Shown here: positions 1 to 8,403 of the stretch, one piece after another
Layout: each line of letters starts with the position of its first letter
How positions within the stretch are numbered: the first letter of the stretch is position 1
Assembly: GCF_033441515.1 (NCBI RefSeq)
Contig: NZ_JAWQJT010000002.1
Coordinates: 2,418,001-2,482,000, forward strand
Direction: 5' to 3'
DNA from: Amycolatopsis solani
GTDB lineage: Bacteria > Actinomycetota > Actinomycetes > Mycobacteriales > Pseudonocardiaceae
Length of the DNA: 64,000 bases
The notes under the pieces: model-generated
What the model was told of the DNA's origin: nothing
Database searches by the model: none
Seen by the model: only the letters and a program-made list of their open reading frames with translations
Translations under genes and position numbers: made by a program

Positions 1-442
1 GCTCGCCCTGGTCCGGTCCGGGCGAGCGTCCTGGACCGCCGTGGTGGAGGAGACGCTGCGCTGGCAGGCACCGATCCCGTACACGCCGCTGCGGTACGCG
101 GTCGAGGACATCGAGGTGGACGGCACGGTGATCCGCCGCGGCGACGCGATCCTGGTCGGCTTCGGCGCCGCCGGGCGCGACCCCGTCCAGCACGGCGACA
201 CCGCCGACGAGTTCGACATCACCCGCGCGGCCGCACCGCACCTCACCTTCGGCCACGGCGTGCACCACTGCCCCGGCGCGCCGCTGGCCCGGCTCGAAGC
301 CGAGGTGGCGCTCCCGGCGCTGTTCGACCGGTTCCCGGACCTGACCCTCGCCGTGCCGCCGGAGGAACTGACCACCCTGCCCACGTTCCTGTCTAACGGG
401 CACACCAGCCTGCCCGTTCACCTCCGGACCACACCTCGCTGA
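1..442 (+). CDS. Cytochrome P450, 5'-truncated by window edge
   Basis: This is the C-terminal part of a cytochrome P450, a haem-thiolate monooxygenase that inserts oxygen into a substrate using electrons from a ferredoxin. The open frame runs in from base 2 and no start codon lies inside the window, so the gene begins upstream. The visible 146 residues contain the K-helix ExxR motif (EETLR, near base 50) and the haem-binding loop FGHGVHHCPG, whose ligand Cys is encoded at 269-271. Length and motifs after the Cys fit a bacterial class I P450 of the CYP105/107 type. The next plus-strand gene is about 860 bases away, so it is probably the last gene of its own unit. The substrate cannot be told from this fragment. 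Confidence 0.93.
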   Translation, partial: LALVRSGRASWTAVVEETLRWQAPIPYTPLRYAVEDIEVDGTVIRRGDAILVGFGAAGRDPVQHGDTADEFDITRAAAPHLTFGHGVHHCPGAPLARLEAEVALPALFDRFPDLTLAVPPEELTTLPTFLSNGHTSLPVHLRTTPR

Positions 443-1202
443 CACCGGGACCGTGAATCCGGACGCCTGACGGTTTTCGATCGGAGACGACACCGCCCGG
501 CTCCTTCTTCAGCGGTATCCAGGAGACGACTTCGGCCAGCGCGTCGAGGGTCTCGCTGTCGAAGTGACCGGTGGCGTTGTCGGCCTCGGCGATCACCATC
601 CCGTAGCCTTCCGCGCGGGAGGCGTAGTGCAACCCGGTCATCGTCACCCCGGCCACACCCAGCACCGCCGCGATCTCCCAGGGCCGGATGTCGCCACTGC
701 CCTGCACCCGCTCGACTTCCTCGAACGCCTGTGCCTGCTTCTTCGACCGGAACCCGACCCGCACCACCGAGATCACCGCGGCGTTGCCGCGCCCATCCCC
801 CACCGGCAACAGCGTGCGGTCCAACCGCGTACACCCGGCCGCGACGCAGTCGGCTTCGCGCTCGAGCATGTGGACTTCCCGGCGCAGCTGCTTGACCTTC
901 AGCTTGCTCCAGGCCTCGTCGACGCCGGCACCCGGTTCAATCGCTCCCAGCGACGCCCCCGGTGACCGAAGGACGAGCTTTCTCGGATCGGGGCGGGGTC
1001 CACCTTGCGGACACTGCGCACTCGGCCGCCGTATCCACTCCTTGACCGGGGCCACCGAGGACCGTGCAGCTCCATCGCCGACGTGGTCGCTACCGGAGCC
1101 CACCAAGTAAGTCAAGGACGCGGTGGACCGGATTACCTGAAGCGGTTCCCCGAGCGGAGTAGCCGAGTTCCGGCCTCCAGACATGGCTATGATCCTTCGC
1201 AT
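393..1202 (-). CDS. Hypothetical protein, possibly a 5'-decayed gene
   Basis: I do not recognise this product. The minus-strand frame is open for 269 codons and ends at TAG (395-393), 50 bases inside the end of the convergent P450 gene. Codons for roughly residues 90-240 show the strong third-position GC bias of real coding DNA, and the protein there is plausible: a short basic helical stretch (KLKVKQLRREVHMLE), then an alpha/beta-looking segment with two Cys near residues 119-124. The first 90 residues look like random translation, so the true start may be lower or the gene may have lost its 5' end. No clear ribosome binding site marks a start. It could be a relic. No function is assigned. 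Confidence 0.38.
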   Translation of the reverse strand: MRRIIAMSGGRNSATPLGEPLQVIRSTASLTYLVGSGSDHVGDGAARSSVAPVKEWIRRPSAQCPQGGPRPDPRKLVLRSPGASLGAIEPGAGVDEAWSKLKVKQLRREVHMLEREADCVAAGCTRLDRTLLPVGDGRGNAAVISVVRVGFRSKKQAQAFEEVERVQGSGDIRPWEIAAVLGVAGVTMTGLHYASRAEGYGMVIAEADNATGHFDSETLDALAEVVSWIPLKKEPGGVVSDRKPSGVRIHGPGVSEVWSGGERAGWCAR

Positions 1203-1304
1203 GGCGGCCCCACGCCGGGACCTATCTCGCGGTATCGTCGGGTGACCAACCGCTTAGTAGGCTCGCGGGCACGCGCCCGCTTCTCAACGACGAGGAGGTC
1301 CCCC

Positions 1305-2066
1305 GTGACCGATTCCCCTTCCCGTGTCGCCGTGGTCACCGGTGCCGGCCGAGGTATCGGGGCCGCTGTGGCGGCGCGGCTGGCCGAGGACGGTTTCGCC
1401 GTCGGGCTGCTCGATCTGGACGAGGCCGGCGTGAAGCAGGGCGCCGAGGCGATCGTCGCGAAGGGTGGCAAGGCCGTCGGTGTCGCGCTGGACGTCAGTG
1501 ACGCCGAGCAGGTCGAGGCGGCCGTCACCCGCGTCGCCGACGAGCTCGGCCCGCCCGTCGTGCTGATCAACAACGCCGGCATCACCCGCGACAACCTGAT
1601 CTTCAAGATGACCGAGCAGGACTGGGACTCCGTGCTCGGCGTGCACCTCAAGGGCTCGTTCCTGATGACCCGCGCGGTGCAGAAGTACATGACGCAGGAG
1701 AAGTACGGCCGGATCGTCAACCTGTCGAGCACCTCGGCGCTGGGCAACCGCGGCCAGGTCAACTACTCCGCCGCGAAGGCCGGCATGCAGGGCTTCACCA
1801 AGACCCTCGCCATCGAGCTGGGCAAGTTCAACGTCACCGCGAACGCGATCGCGCCGGGCTTCATCGCGACCGACATGACCGCGGCGACCGCCGAGCGGAT
1901 CGGCATGAGCTTCGAGGACTTCAAGGCCGCGGCCGCGTCGCAGATCCCGGTGCAGCGCGTCGGCACGCCCGACGACATCGCCAACCTGGCGTCGTTCCTG
2001 GTCAGCGAGGGTGCCGGGTTCGTGTCCGGCCAGGTCATCTACGTCGCCGGCGGACCGAAGGACTGA
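1305..2066 (+). CDS. FabG-like SDR oxidoreductase (3-oxoacyl reductase family)
   Basis: A 253-residue classical short-chain dehydrogenase/reductase, probably an NAD(P)H-linked 3-oxoacyl-CoA or -ACP reductase. Visible are the cofactor motif TGAGRGIG at residues 12-19, the NNAG motif at 89-92, Ser141 and the YSAAK active site (Tyr154, Lys158), followed by the usual PGFIATDM segment after strand 6. The frame is open much further upstream, but GTG at 1305 is preceded by a strong GAGGAGG at 1292-1298 and gives the normal family length. It is followed after 7 bases by a MaoC hydratase, and the acyl-CoA dehydrogenases downstream suggest a role in acyl-CoA beta-oxidation rather than housekeeping fatty acid synthesis. 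The substrate is inferred only from context. Confidence 0.9.
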   Translation: MTDSPSRVAVVTGAGRGIGAAVAARLAEDGFAVGLLDLDEAGVKQGAEAIVAKGGKAVGVALDVSDAEQVEAAVTRVADELGPPVVLINNAGITRDNLIFKMTEQDWDSVLGVHLKGSFLMTRAVQKYMTQEKYGRIVNLSSTSALGNRGQVNYSAAKAGMQGFTKTLAIELGKFNVTANAIAPGFIATDMTAATAERIGMSFEDFKAAAASQIPVQRVGTPDDIANLASFLVSEGAGFVSGQVIYVAGGPKD

Positions 2067-2073
2067 GGACGGC

Positions 2074-2526
2074 ATGCGCGAATTCGACAACCTCGACGCC
2101 TTCGCCGCCGCGGTCGGCGAGCACCTCGGGTACAGCGAGTGGCTCACGGTCACCCAGGAGCGGGTGAACCAGTTCGCCGACGCCACCGACGACCACCAGT
2201 GGATCCACGTCGACGAGCCGATGGCGACCGCGGGCCCGTTCGGCGGCACGATCGCCCACGGCTTCCTGACGCTGTCGCTGCTCTCGGCGTTCGGCCCGAA
2301 GATCTACAAGGTCAACGGCATCAAGATGGGCATCAACTACGGCCTCAACAAGGTCCGCTTCCCGCAGCCGGTGCGGGTCGGCTCGAAGGTGCGCGCCGGA
2401 GCCGAACTCGTCGAAATCACCGACATCCCGGGCGGCAAGCAGGCCGTCTCGAAGTGGACGGTCGAGATCGACGGCGAAGCGAAGCCCGCGTGCGTCGCCG
2501 AGTGGGTCACCCGGTTCCTCGCGTGA
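2074..2526 (+). CDS. MaoC-family (R)-specific enoyl-CoA hydratase
   Basis: A 150-residue single hot-dog-fold protein of the MaoC dehydratase family, which adds water to the double bond of trans-2-enoyl-CoA to give (R)-3-hydroxyacyl-CoA. The catalytic hydratase-2 motif is visible as ADATDDHQWIH, with Asp40 and His45 as the expected active-site pair, and is followed by the typical GGTIAHGFLTLSLL helix. It begins with ATG 7 bases after the SDR stop, so the two are surely co-transcribed and could act in sequence (hydration, then 3-hydroxy/3-oxo interconversion). A strong hairpin directly follows the stop, marking the end of this two-gene unit. Confidence 0.92.
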   Translation: MREFDNLDAFAAAVGEHLGYSEWLTVTQERVNQFADATDDHQWIHVDEPMATAGPFGGTIAHGFLTLSLLSAFGPKIYKVNGIKMGINYGLNKVRFPQPVRVGSKVRAGAELVEITDIPGGKQAVSKWTVEIDGEAKPACVAEWVTRFLA

Positions 2527-2530
2527 CCGC

Positions 2531-2569
2531 CGGGAAGCGTCACTTTCCCTACGAAAGTGACGCTTCCCG
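2531..2569 (+). terminator. Perfect 17-bp stem hairpin after maoC-like gene
   Basis: Arms at 2531-2547 and 2553-2569 are exact reverse complements around a 5-base loop (CCTAC). It starts 4 bases after the hydratase stop codon. There is no long T tract, as is usual for actinobacterial hairpin terminators. It separates the SDR/MaoC pair from the phosphotransferase and dehydrogenase genes. Confidence 0.8.
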
Positions 2570-2584
2570 GTGTTCTCTGTACGT

Positions 2585-2604
2585 CATACCGACTAGTCGG
2601 TATG
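2585..2604. promoter_or_regulatory. Perfect 20-bp palindromic operator (TetR-type)
   Basis: CATACCGACTAGTCGGTATG is an exact 20-bp palindrome lying 29 bases upstream of the phosphotransferase start, where it would overlap a promoter. The ACCGACT-AGTCGGT core and its size are typical of TetR-family dimers controlling acyl-CoA catabolism in actinobacteria (family knowledge). No TetR gene sits next to it, so the regulator is probably encoded elsewhere. Confidence 0.75.
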
Positions 2605-2632
2605 CTCCCCGCAGAACGCTTGAGGAGGCTGG

Positions 2633-3658
2633 ATGAACCCGACCGACCCGCCGGGCCTGGACCTGGGCCGCCTGCGCGCCCACCTGGACGAGCACCGGCC
2701 CGGCCTGGTCGCCGCGGAGCTGACCGCGGACGTCGTGGAAGGCGGCCGGTCGAACCTCACCTATGTGGTGGGCGACGGCCGGTCGCGCTGGGTGGTGCGC
2801 CGCCCGCCGCTCGGGCACGTGCTGCCCACCGCGCACGACATGACCCGCGAGTTCCGCGTGATCTCGGGCCTGCGCGACACCGCCGTCCCGGTGCCTGAAG
2901 CGCTGCTGCTCTGCGAGGACGCCGACATCGTCGGGGCGCAGTTCTACGTCATGAGCTTCGTCGAGGGCACGCCCTACCGGACCGCGGAAGAACTCGCGCG
3001 GCTCGGCGAAACGCGCACCCGCGCGATCGCCGACGCCTTGGTCGACACCCTCGTCGACCTGCACGCCGTCGACCCGGCCGCCGTCGGGCTCGGCGACTTC
3101 GGCCGGCCGGAGGGCTTCCTGGAGCGGCAGCTGCGGCGCTGGAAGAAGCAGCTCGACGCTTCCCGCAGCCGCGACCTGCCCGGCATCGAGGAGCTGCACG
3201 ACCGGCTCGCCGCCGCGGTGCCGGTGTCGGGGAAGCCGTCGATCATCCACGGCGACTACCGCCTCGACAACGTCCTGGTCGACGGCGACGACGAGATCTC
3301 CGCCGTGCTCGACTGGGAGATGTCGACGCTGGGCGATCCGCTGACCGACCTCGCGCTGCTGGTGGCCTACGCCGAGCGCGACAAGGTGTCGCTGCAGTTC
3401 GTTTCCAACGCCAGCTCCGCCCCGGGCTACCCGAGCACCGACGAAGTCGTACGGCGCTACGCCGAACGTTCGGGGCGGGACGTCTCGCAGCTGAACTGGT
3501 ACGTCAGCTTCGCGTTCTTCAAGCTGGCGGTGATCCTGGAGGGCATCCACTTCCGCTACACGCAGGGCAAGACGGTCGGCGCGGGTTTCGAAGGCGTCGG
3601 CGCCGGTGTCCCGCTGCTCATCACGCACGGCAACGAGATTCTCAAAGAGGAGAAGTAA
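2633..3658 (+). CDS. Phosphotransferase family protein (APH/ACAD10-N type)
   Basis: A 341-residue member of the aminoglycoside-phosphotransferase/choline-kinase fold, of the subgroup that sits beside acyl-CoA dehydrogenases and is fused to them in eukaryotic ACAD10/ACAD11. The kinase catalytic loop HGDYRLDN is at residues 206-213 (Asp208, Asn213) and the metal-binding LDWEMSTLGDP segment starts near 226, both intact. In ACAD10/11 such domains phosphorylate a 4-hydroxyacyl-CoA so that the dehydrogenase domain can eliminate it; the same job is likely here because an ACAD of the matching type starts at the very next base. It is the first gene of a unit of four and lies just behind a palindromic operator. 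Confidence 0.88.
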   Translation: MNPTDPPGLDLGRLRAHLDEHRPGLVAAELTADVVEGGRSNLTYVVGDGRSRWVVRRPPLGHVLPTAHDMTREFRVISGLRDTAVPVPEALLLCEDADIVGAQFYVMSFVEGTPYRTAEELARLGETRTRAIADALVDTLVDLHAVDPAAVGLGDFGRPEGFLERQLRRWKKQLDASRSRDLPGIEELHDRLAAAVPVSGKPSIIHGDYRLDNVLVDGDDEISAVLDWEMSTLGDPLTDLALLVAYAERDKVSLQFVSNASSAPGYPSTDEVVRRYAERSGRDVSQLNWYVSFAFFKLAVILEGIHFRYTQGKTVGAGFEGVGAGVPLLITHGNEILKEEK

Positions 3659-4882
3659 ATGGACTTCGCGTTCGACGAGAAGACCGAGGAGCTGCGCGGG
3701 AAGCTCCTCGAGTTCATGGACTCGCACATCTACCCCGCCGAGCCGGTGTTCGAGCAGCAGCTCGCCGAACGCGACGACCCCTGGGCCATCCCGCCGGTCG
3801 TCGAGGAGCTGAAGGCCGAGGCCCGCAGGCGCGGCCTGTGGAACTTCTTCCTCCCCGGCGACCACGGCGCGGGCCTGACGAACCTGCAGTACGCGCCGCT
3901 CGCGGAGATCACCGGCCGCAGCATCCGGCTCGCGCCGACCGCGCTCAACTGCGCCGCGCCGGACACCGGGAACATGGAAGTGCTGTCCATGTTCGGCAGC
4001 GACGACCAGAAGAAGCAGTGGCTGGAACCGTTGCTGGACGGGGAAATCCGGTCCGCGTTCGCGATGACCGAGCCGGACGTCGCCTCCTCCGACGCCCGCA
4101 ACATCGAGACCGCGATCCGGCGTGACGGCGACGAATACGTCGTCAACGGCCGCAAGTGGTACATCTCCGGCGCGATGAACCCCGCGTGCAAGATCTTCAT
4201 CGTAATGGGCAAGACCGACCCGGAAGCCGCGCCGCACAAGCAGCAGAGCATGATCCTGGTCCCCCGCGACACCCCGGGCCTGACGGTCAAGCGCGGCATG
4301 CACGTCTTCGGCTACGACGACAGCGACCACGGCGGCCACGCCGAGGTGCTCTTCGAGGACGTCCGCGTGCCGGTCGAGAACCTCATCGCCGGCGAGGGCG
4401 ACGGCTTCGCGATCGCCCAGGCCCGCCTCGGCCCCGGCCGCATCCACCACTGCATGCGGGCCATCGGCATGGCCGAACGCGCGCTGGAACTCATGTGCCG
4501 GCGCGCGATCTCGCGCGAGGCGTTCGGCAAGCCGATCGCGCAGCAGGGCGTCGTGCAGGACTGGATCGCCGAGTCGCGCGTGAAGATCGAGCAGCAGCGC
4601 CTGCTGGTGCTCAAGACCGCGTGGCTGATGGACACCGTCGGCAACCAGGGCGCGCACACCGAAATCCAGGCCATCAAGATCTCGACGCCGGCCGCGGTCG
4701 AGTGGATCCTCGACAAGGCCGTGCAGGTGCACGGCGCGGGCGGCGTCAGCCAGGACTTCCCCCTGGCTGCCATGTGGGCGGGCAACCGCACGCTGCGGCT
4801 GGCCGACGGCCCGGACGAGGTCCACAAGCGGTCCCTGGCCCGACGCGAACTGAAGAAGTACCTCTCGGAGGGCGCGAAGTGA
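3659..4882 (+). CDS. Acyl-CoA dehydrogenase (ACAD10/11-like)
   Basis: A 407-residue FAD-dependent acyl-CoA dehydrogenase that oxidises an acyl-CoA thioester to the enoyl-CoA. The central flavin/substrate region is visible as [18 protein letters not shown] near residue 135, and the C-terminal helical domain contains [13 protein letters not shown] and the ADGPDEVHK segment near the end, the form seen in ACAD10/11-type enzymes rather than the EGT form of short-chain dehydrogenases. ATG at 3659 directly abuts the TAA of the phosphotransferase gene, so the kinase and dehydrogenase are translationally coupled. The pair may process 4-hydroxyacyl-CoA (inference). Confidence 0.93.
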   Translation: MDFAFDEKTEELRGKLLEFMDSHIYPAEPVFEQQLAERDDPWAIPPVVEELKAEARRRGLWNFFLPGDHGAGLTNLQYAPLAEITGRSIRLAPTALNCAAPDTGNMEVLSMFGSDDQKKQWLEPLLDGEIRSAFAMTEPDVASSDARNIETAIRRDGDEYVVNGRKWYISGAMNPACKIFIVMGKTDPEAAPHKQQSMILVPRDTPGLTVKRGMHVFGYDDSDHGGHAEVLFEDVRVPVENLIAGEGDGFAIAQARLGPGRIHHCMRAIGMAERALELMCRRAISREAFGKPIAQQGVVQDWIAESRVKIEQQRLLVLKTAWLMDTVGNQGAHTEIQAIKISTPAAVEWILDKAVQVHGAGGVSQDFPLAAMWAGNRTLRLADGPDEVHKRSLARRELKKYLSEGAK

Positions 4883-6063
4883 CTGTCACCGCCGAAGACC
4901 TGACCCGCCAGGCGAGCGAGTTCCTCGCCGCGCACGACCCCACGTCGACCGACCGCCTGGACTTCCTGCGCGCCCGGTTCGACGCCGGGCTCGCCTGGAT
5001 CCACTTCCCCGCCGGGCTCGGCGGGCAGAACGCGCCGCGCGCCCTGCAGTCCGTTGTGGACGGTGTGTTCGCGGACGCGGGCGCGCCGGACAACAACCCG
5101 CGCCGGATCGGCATCGGCCTCGGCATGGCCGCGCCGACCATCCTCGCCTTCGGCACGCCGGAGCAGCGCGAGCGCTTCCTGCGTCCACTGTGGACCGGCG
5201 AGGAGGTGTGGTGCCAGCTGTTCTCCGAGCCGGGCGCCGGCTCCGACCTCGCCGCGCTGGGCACGCGCGCGGTGCGCGACGGCGACGACTGGATCGTCAC
5301 CGGCCAGAAGGTGTGGACGTCGGGCGCGCACGAGTCGCAGTGGGCGATCCTGGTGACGCGCACCGACCCGGACGTGCCGAAGCACCAAGGCATGACGTAC
5401 TTCCTGTGCGACATGACCGCGCCCGGCGTCGAAGTCCGGCCGCTGCGCCAGATCACCGGCGAGGCCGAGTTCAACGAGGTCTTCCTGACCGAGGTCCGGA
5501 TCCCGGACACCCAGCGCCTCGGCGCGGTCGGCGAGGGCTGGAAGGTCGCGCAGACGACGTTGATGAACGAGCGCGTCGCGATCGGCGGGCACGTCCAGCC
5601 GCGCGAGGGCGGGCTGATCGGCATCGTCGCGAAGACCTGGCGCGAGCGGCCCGAGCTGCGCACGCCGGAGCTGCGTGACCGGCTCGTGCAGCGCTGGGTC
5701 GAGGCCGAAACGCTGCGGCTGGCCGGCACGCGCCTGCGCCAGCAGCTGACGGCGGGCGCGCCCGGGCCGGAGGGCTCGGCCATGAAGGTCGCGTTCTCCG
5801 AGCTGAACCAGGCGCTCACCGGCCTGGAGGTCGAACTGCTCGGCGAAGAGGGCCTGTCCTACGACGACTGGTCGTTCCGGCGCCCGGCGATCGTCGACTT
5901 CACCGGCCGCGAAGCCGGCTACCGCTACCTGCGCGCGAAGGGCAACTCCATCGAGGGCGGCACCTCGGAGGTCCTGCGCAACATCATCGCCGAACGCGTG
6001 CTGGGGCTGCCCTCGGAGCCGCGCGTCGACAAGGACGTCGCCTGGAAGGACCTCCCCCGATGA
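4879..6063 (+). CDS. Acyl-CoA dehydrogenase, catalytic-Glu type
   Basis: A 394-residue acyl-CoA dehydrogenase. It starts at GTG 4879, overlapping the previous TGA by four bases (GTGA); the frame is open far upstream but that is shadow. The central motif [14 protein letters not shown] lies near residue 115, and the C-terminal [21 protein letters not shown] carries the Glu that serves as catalytic base in this subfamily. The overlap with the next ACAD gene and the mismatch of their catalytic regions suggest that this is the active chain of a heteromeric alpha2beta2 dehydrogenase, as known for the mycobacterial FadE26-27, FadE28-29 and ChsE enzymes of sterol side-chain degradation. Confidence 0.93.
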   Translation: MTVTAEDLTRQASEFLAAHDPTSTDRLDFLRARFDAGLAWIHFPAGLGGQNAPRALQSVVDGVFADAGAPDNNPRRIGIGLGMAAPTILAFGTPEQRERFLRPLWTGEEVWCQLFSEPGAGSDLAALGTRAVRDGDDWIVTGQKVWTSGAHESQWAILVTRTDPDVPKHQGMTYFLCDMTAPGVEVRPLRQITGEAEFNEVFLTEVRIPDTQRLGAVGEGWKVAQTTLMNERVAIGGHVQPREGGLIGIVAKTWRERPELRTPELRDRLVQRWVEAETLRLAGTRLRQQLTAGAPGPEGSAMKVAFSELNQALTGLEVELLGEEGLSYDDWSFRRPAIVDFTGREAGYRYLRAKGNSIEGGTSEVLRNIIAERVLGLPSEPRVDKDVAWKDLPR

Positions 6064-7154
6064 CTGACCTGCTCTACTCGGACGTCGAGGAAGACCTGCG
6101 GGCTTCGGTCCGGGACCTGCTGAAGGACAAGGCCGGCGCCGAAGCGCTGCTGGCGCGCGTCGAGACGGCCGAGGGCTACGACCTGAAGCTGTGGCGCACG
6201 CTGGCCGACGAGGTCGGCGTGGCCGGGCTGGCGGTGCCCGAGGAGCTGGGCGGGCACGGCGCGTCGGCCCGCGAGGTCGCCGTGGTGGCCGAGGAGCTGG
6301 GCCGCAGTGTGGCGCCGGTGCCGTTCCTGGGCAGCGTCGTGCTGGCGACGACGGCGCTGGTGGCCGTCGGTGCCCGCGAGTTCGTCGGCCGGCTCGCCGC
6401 GGGACAGGCGATCGGCGCGCTGGCCGTGCCGCTGACGACGGCGCCCGGCGCGGGCTTCCCGTCGTCGGTGACCGCGTCGCCGGAAGGCACGCTGAGCGGG
6501 CGGGTGGGCACGGTCGCCGACGCGTCGGTGGCGGACCTGCTCGTCGTCCCGGCCGCGGGCCCGGACGGACCCGCGCTGTACGTCGTCTCCGCCGCCGACG
6601 CGACGGTGTCGGAGCTGGTCTCGTTCGACCTGACCCGGCGGGTGGCCGACGTGTCGCTTTCGGACGCGCCGGCCACGCTGGTCGCGTCGGGCCCGGAGGC
6701 CGCGGCGGCGCTGGAGCAGGCCCTGCTGTTCGGGGCGGGCATCCTGGCGTCGGAGCAGACCGGGGTCGCCGAGTGGGCGCTCACAGAGACGGTGGCGTAC
6801 CTGAAGGGCCGCTACCAGTTCGGCCGCCCGGTCGGCGGGTTCCAGTCGCTGAAGCACCGCCTGGCGAACCTGTACACGGACCTGGTGCTCGCCCGCGCGA
6901 CGGCCCGCAACGCCGCCGACGCGCTGGCCACGGCCACCGACGTGCCGATCGCGGTGGCGGTCGCCCAGGCCCGCAACGCGCCGATCGCGGTGCGCGCCGT
7001 CGAGGAAGCGATCCAGCTGCACGGCGGCATCGGGATGACGTGGGAGCACCCCGCGCACCTGTACCTGAAGCGCGCGAAGGCGGACGAGCTGGCGCTCGGG
7101 ACGCCCGGACGGCACCGCGCCCGCCTGGCGGACCTGGTGAACCTGCCCGCCTGA
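6060..7154 (+). CDS. Acyl-CoA dehydrogenase, probable partner subunit
   Basis: A 364-residue acyl-CoA dehydrogenase-family protein that begins with ATG overlapping the preceding stop (ATGA). The C-terminal QLHGGIGMTWEHPAHLYLKR region is the FAD-contact helix of the family, but where the partner has EGGTSEV this chain continues with AKADELALGTPGRHR, so the usual Glu base is not seen. Such Glu-less, slightly short chains pair with an active ACAD chain in actinobacterial heterotetramers, supplying FAD-binding surface. Gene order and coupling support that reading. It is the last gene of the unit; a strong hairpin follows. Confidence 0.92.
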   Translation: MTDLLYSDVEEDLRASVRDLLKDKAGAEALLARVETAEGYDLKLWRTLADEVGVAGLAVPEELGGHGASAREVAVVAEELGRSVAPVPFLGSVVLATTALVAVGAREFVGRLAAGQAIGALAVPLTTAPGAGFPSSVTASPEGTLSGRVGTVADASVADLLVVPAAGPDGPALYVVSAADATVSELVSFDLTRRVADVSLSDAPATLVASGPEAAAALEQALLFGAGILASEQTGVAEWALTETVAYLKGRYQFGRPVGGFQSLKHRLANLYTDLVLARATARNAADALATATDVPIAVAVAQARNAPIAVRAVEEAIQLHGGIGMTWEHPAHLYLKRAKADELALGTPGRHRARLADLVNLPA

Positions 7155-7160
7155 CCCGTT

Positions 7161-7199
7161 CGTGGTGGTCACCCCGGGTTCCGCGGGGTGACCACCACG
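7161..7199 (+). terminator. 16-bp stem hairpin after acyl-CoA dehydrogenase unit
   Basis: Arms 7161-7176 and 7184-7199 are exact reverse complements around a 7-base loop, starting 6 bases after the last ACAD stop codon. It should end the phosphotransferase-dehydrogenase transcript before the two-component genes. Confidence 0.78.
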
Positions 7200-7245
7200 G
7201 CTGGTAGAAACGGGCTGACCGATTTCCGCCGTTCCCGGGAGCGCG

Positions 7246-8403
7246 ATGACCACCAGCCCGGCCGGCTCGGTGGAATCCCAGCTGCGCGCCTCGGTCGCCC
7301 AGTTCGCCGGCCCGGCCCGTGCGGTCGCGACCGGGATCATCGGCGTCTTCGGGGTGGTCGCCACCCCCGGCGGGGCGCTCCCGCTCGCGTTCGCCCTGCT
7401 CGCGCTGACGTTCGGCGCCGGCGTCGCGGACGTCCTCGCGGGGCCGCGGACGTCGTTCGCGTTGTCGGTGCTGCGCGCCGGGGCGGTGTGCGCCGCTCAG
7501 CCGTGGATCACATCCGTGCCCGGCGAAGCGAGCCTGTGGGCGGTCAACGTCCTGACGATCACGGCGATCACGTGGCAGTGGGAGCATCCCCCGCGGTTCA
7601 CCGGCCCGGCACTGGTGGCGCTGCTCGCGACCGGCGCCGTCGCCGGCCTGGGCGCGTGGCTGCCGGTGGCGCTGCGGGTGGTCGTGGAGACGGTGCTCGC
7701 GCGGCTCGCGTACGTGCTGCTGAGCCGATCGGCGGCCCGCACGGACGCGGCGCGCACCGAACAGGCGGCCGTCGAGCAGGCCGAGGCCCTCAGCCGGGAC
7801 CGGCGCCGCCGCGAACGCGAGTACCTGGCCCTCCTGCACGACACGGCGTCGGCGACGTTCCTGGCGGTGGCCTCGGGCGCCACGACGACCCCGGCGGCGG
7901 TAGCCGGCTACGCGGCCCACGACCTGGCCATCCTGACCGGCGGCGAGGACCCGGTCGACCTCGAAGCGGGCCTGCGCATGGTGTCGGCGGGCCGCGCGTT
8001 GCCGGTCGAGGCGGAGTGGCAGCCGGTCCCCCAGATCCCGGCCGCGGCGGCCCTCGCCCTGGTCCGGGCGGCGGAGGAGGCCCTCCGCAACGCGGAACGC
8101 CACTCGGGAGCGAAGTCGGTCCGGCTGCGGTTGGCTCCTTCCCCGGCACCGGGCGGCGTGGAGGTGACGGTGGCGGACGCGGGTATCGGCTTCGCCCCGG
8201 CGGAGGTGCCTTCGTCCCGGCGAGGCGTGCGGGGGTCGGTGGTGGAGCGCATGCGCGCGGCCGGCGGAACGGCGGAGGTCACGTCCCGGCCCGGAGCGGG
8301 AACGACGGTGACGTTGCGGTGGTCCCGCGAGGTGCCGCCGGACGCGGCACTCCCGCCCGGCGCGGCTCCGGCTACCACCGCGCCGAGGGGGACCCGTGCC
8401 TGA
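7246..8403 (+). CDS. Sensor histidine kinase, NarL-type (HisKA_3)
   Basis: A 385-residue membrane sensor kinase. The first ~160 residues hold several hydrophobic segments (residues 25-60, 75-110, 118-160) with no sizeable extracellular domain. A charged coiled-coil linker (170-192) leads to the phosphoacceptor helix REYLALLHDTASATF with His198. The HATPase domain shows its N box near EEALRNAERHSGAKS (about 281-295), the G1 box VADAGIGFAP and a GAGTTVTLRW end. All catalytic parts are therefore present. It overlaps the next gene by 8 bases, and the third gene is the cognate response regulator. The stimulus is unknown. Confidence 0.9.
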   Translation: MTTSPAGSVESQLRASVAQFAGPARAVATGIIGVFGVVATPGGALPLAFALLALTFGAGVADVLAGPRTSFALSVLRAGAVCAAQPWITSVPGEASLWAVNVLTITAITWQWEHPPRFTGPALVALLATGAVAGLGAWLPVALRVVVETVLARLAYVLLSRSAARTDAARTEQAAVEQAEALSRDRRRREREYLALLHDTASATFLAVASGATTTPAAVAGYAAHDLAILTGGEDPVDLEAGLRMVSAGRALPVEAEWQPVPQIPAAAALALVRAAEEALRNAERHSGAKSVRLRLAPSPAPGGVEVTVADAGIGFAPAEVPSSRRGVRGSVVERMRAAGGTAEVTSRPGAGTTVTLRWSREVPPDAALPPGAAPATTAPRGTRA

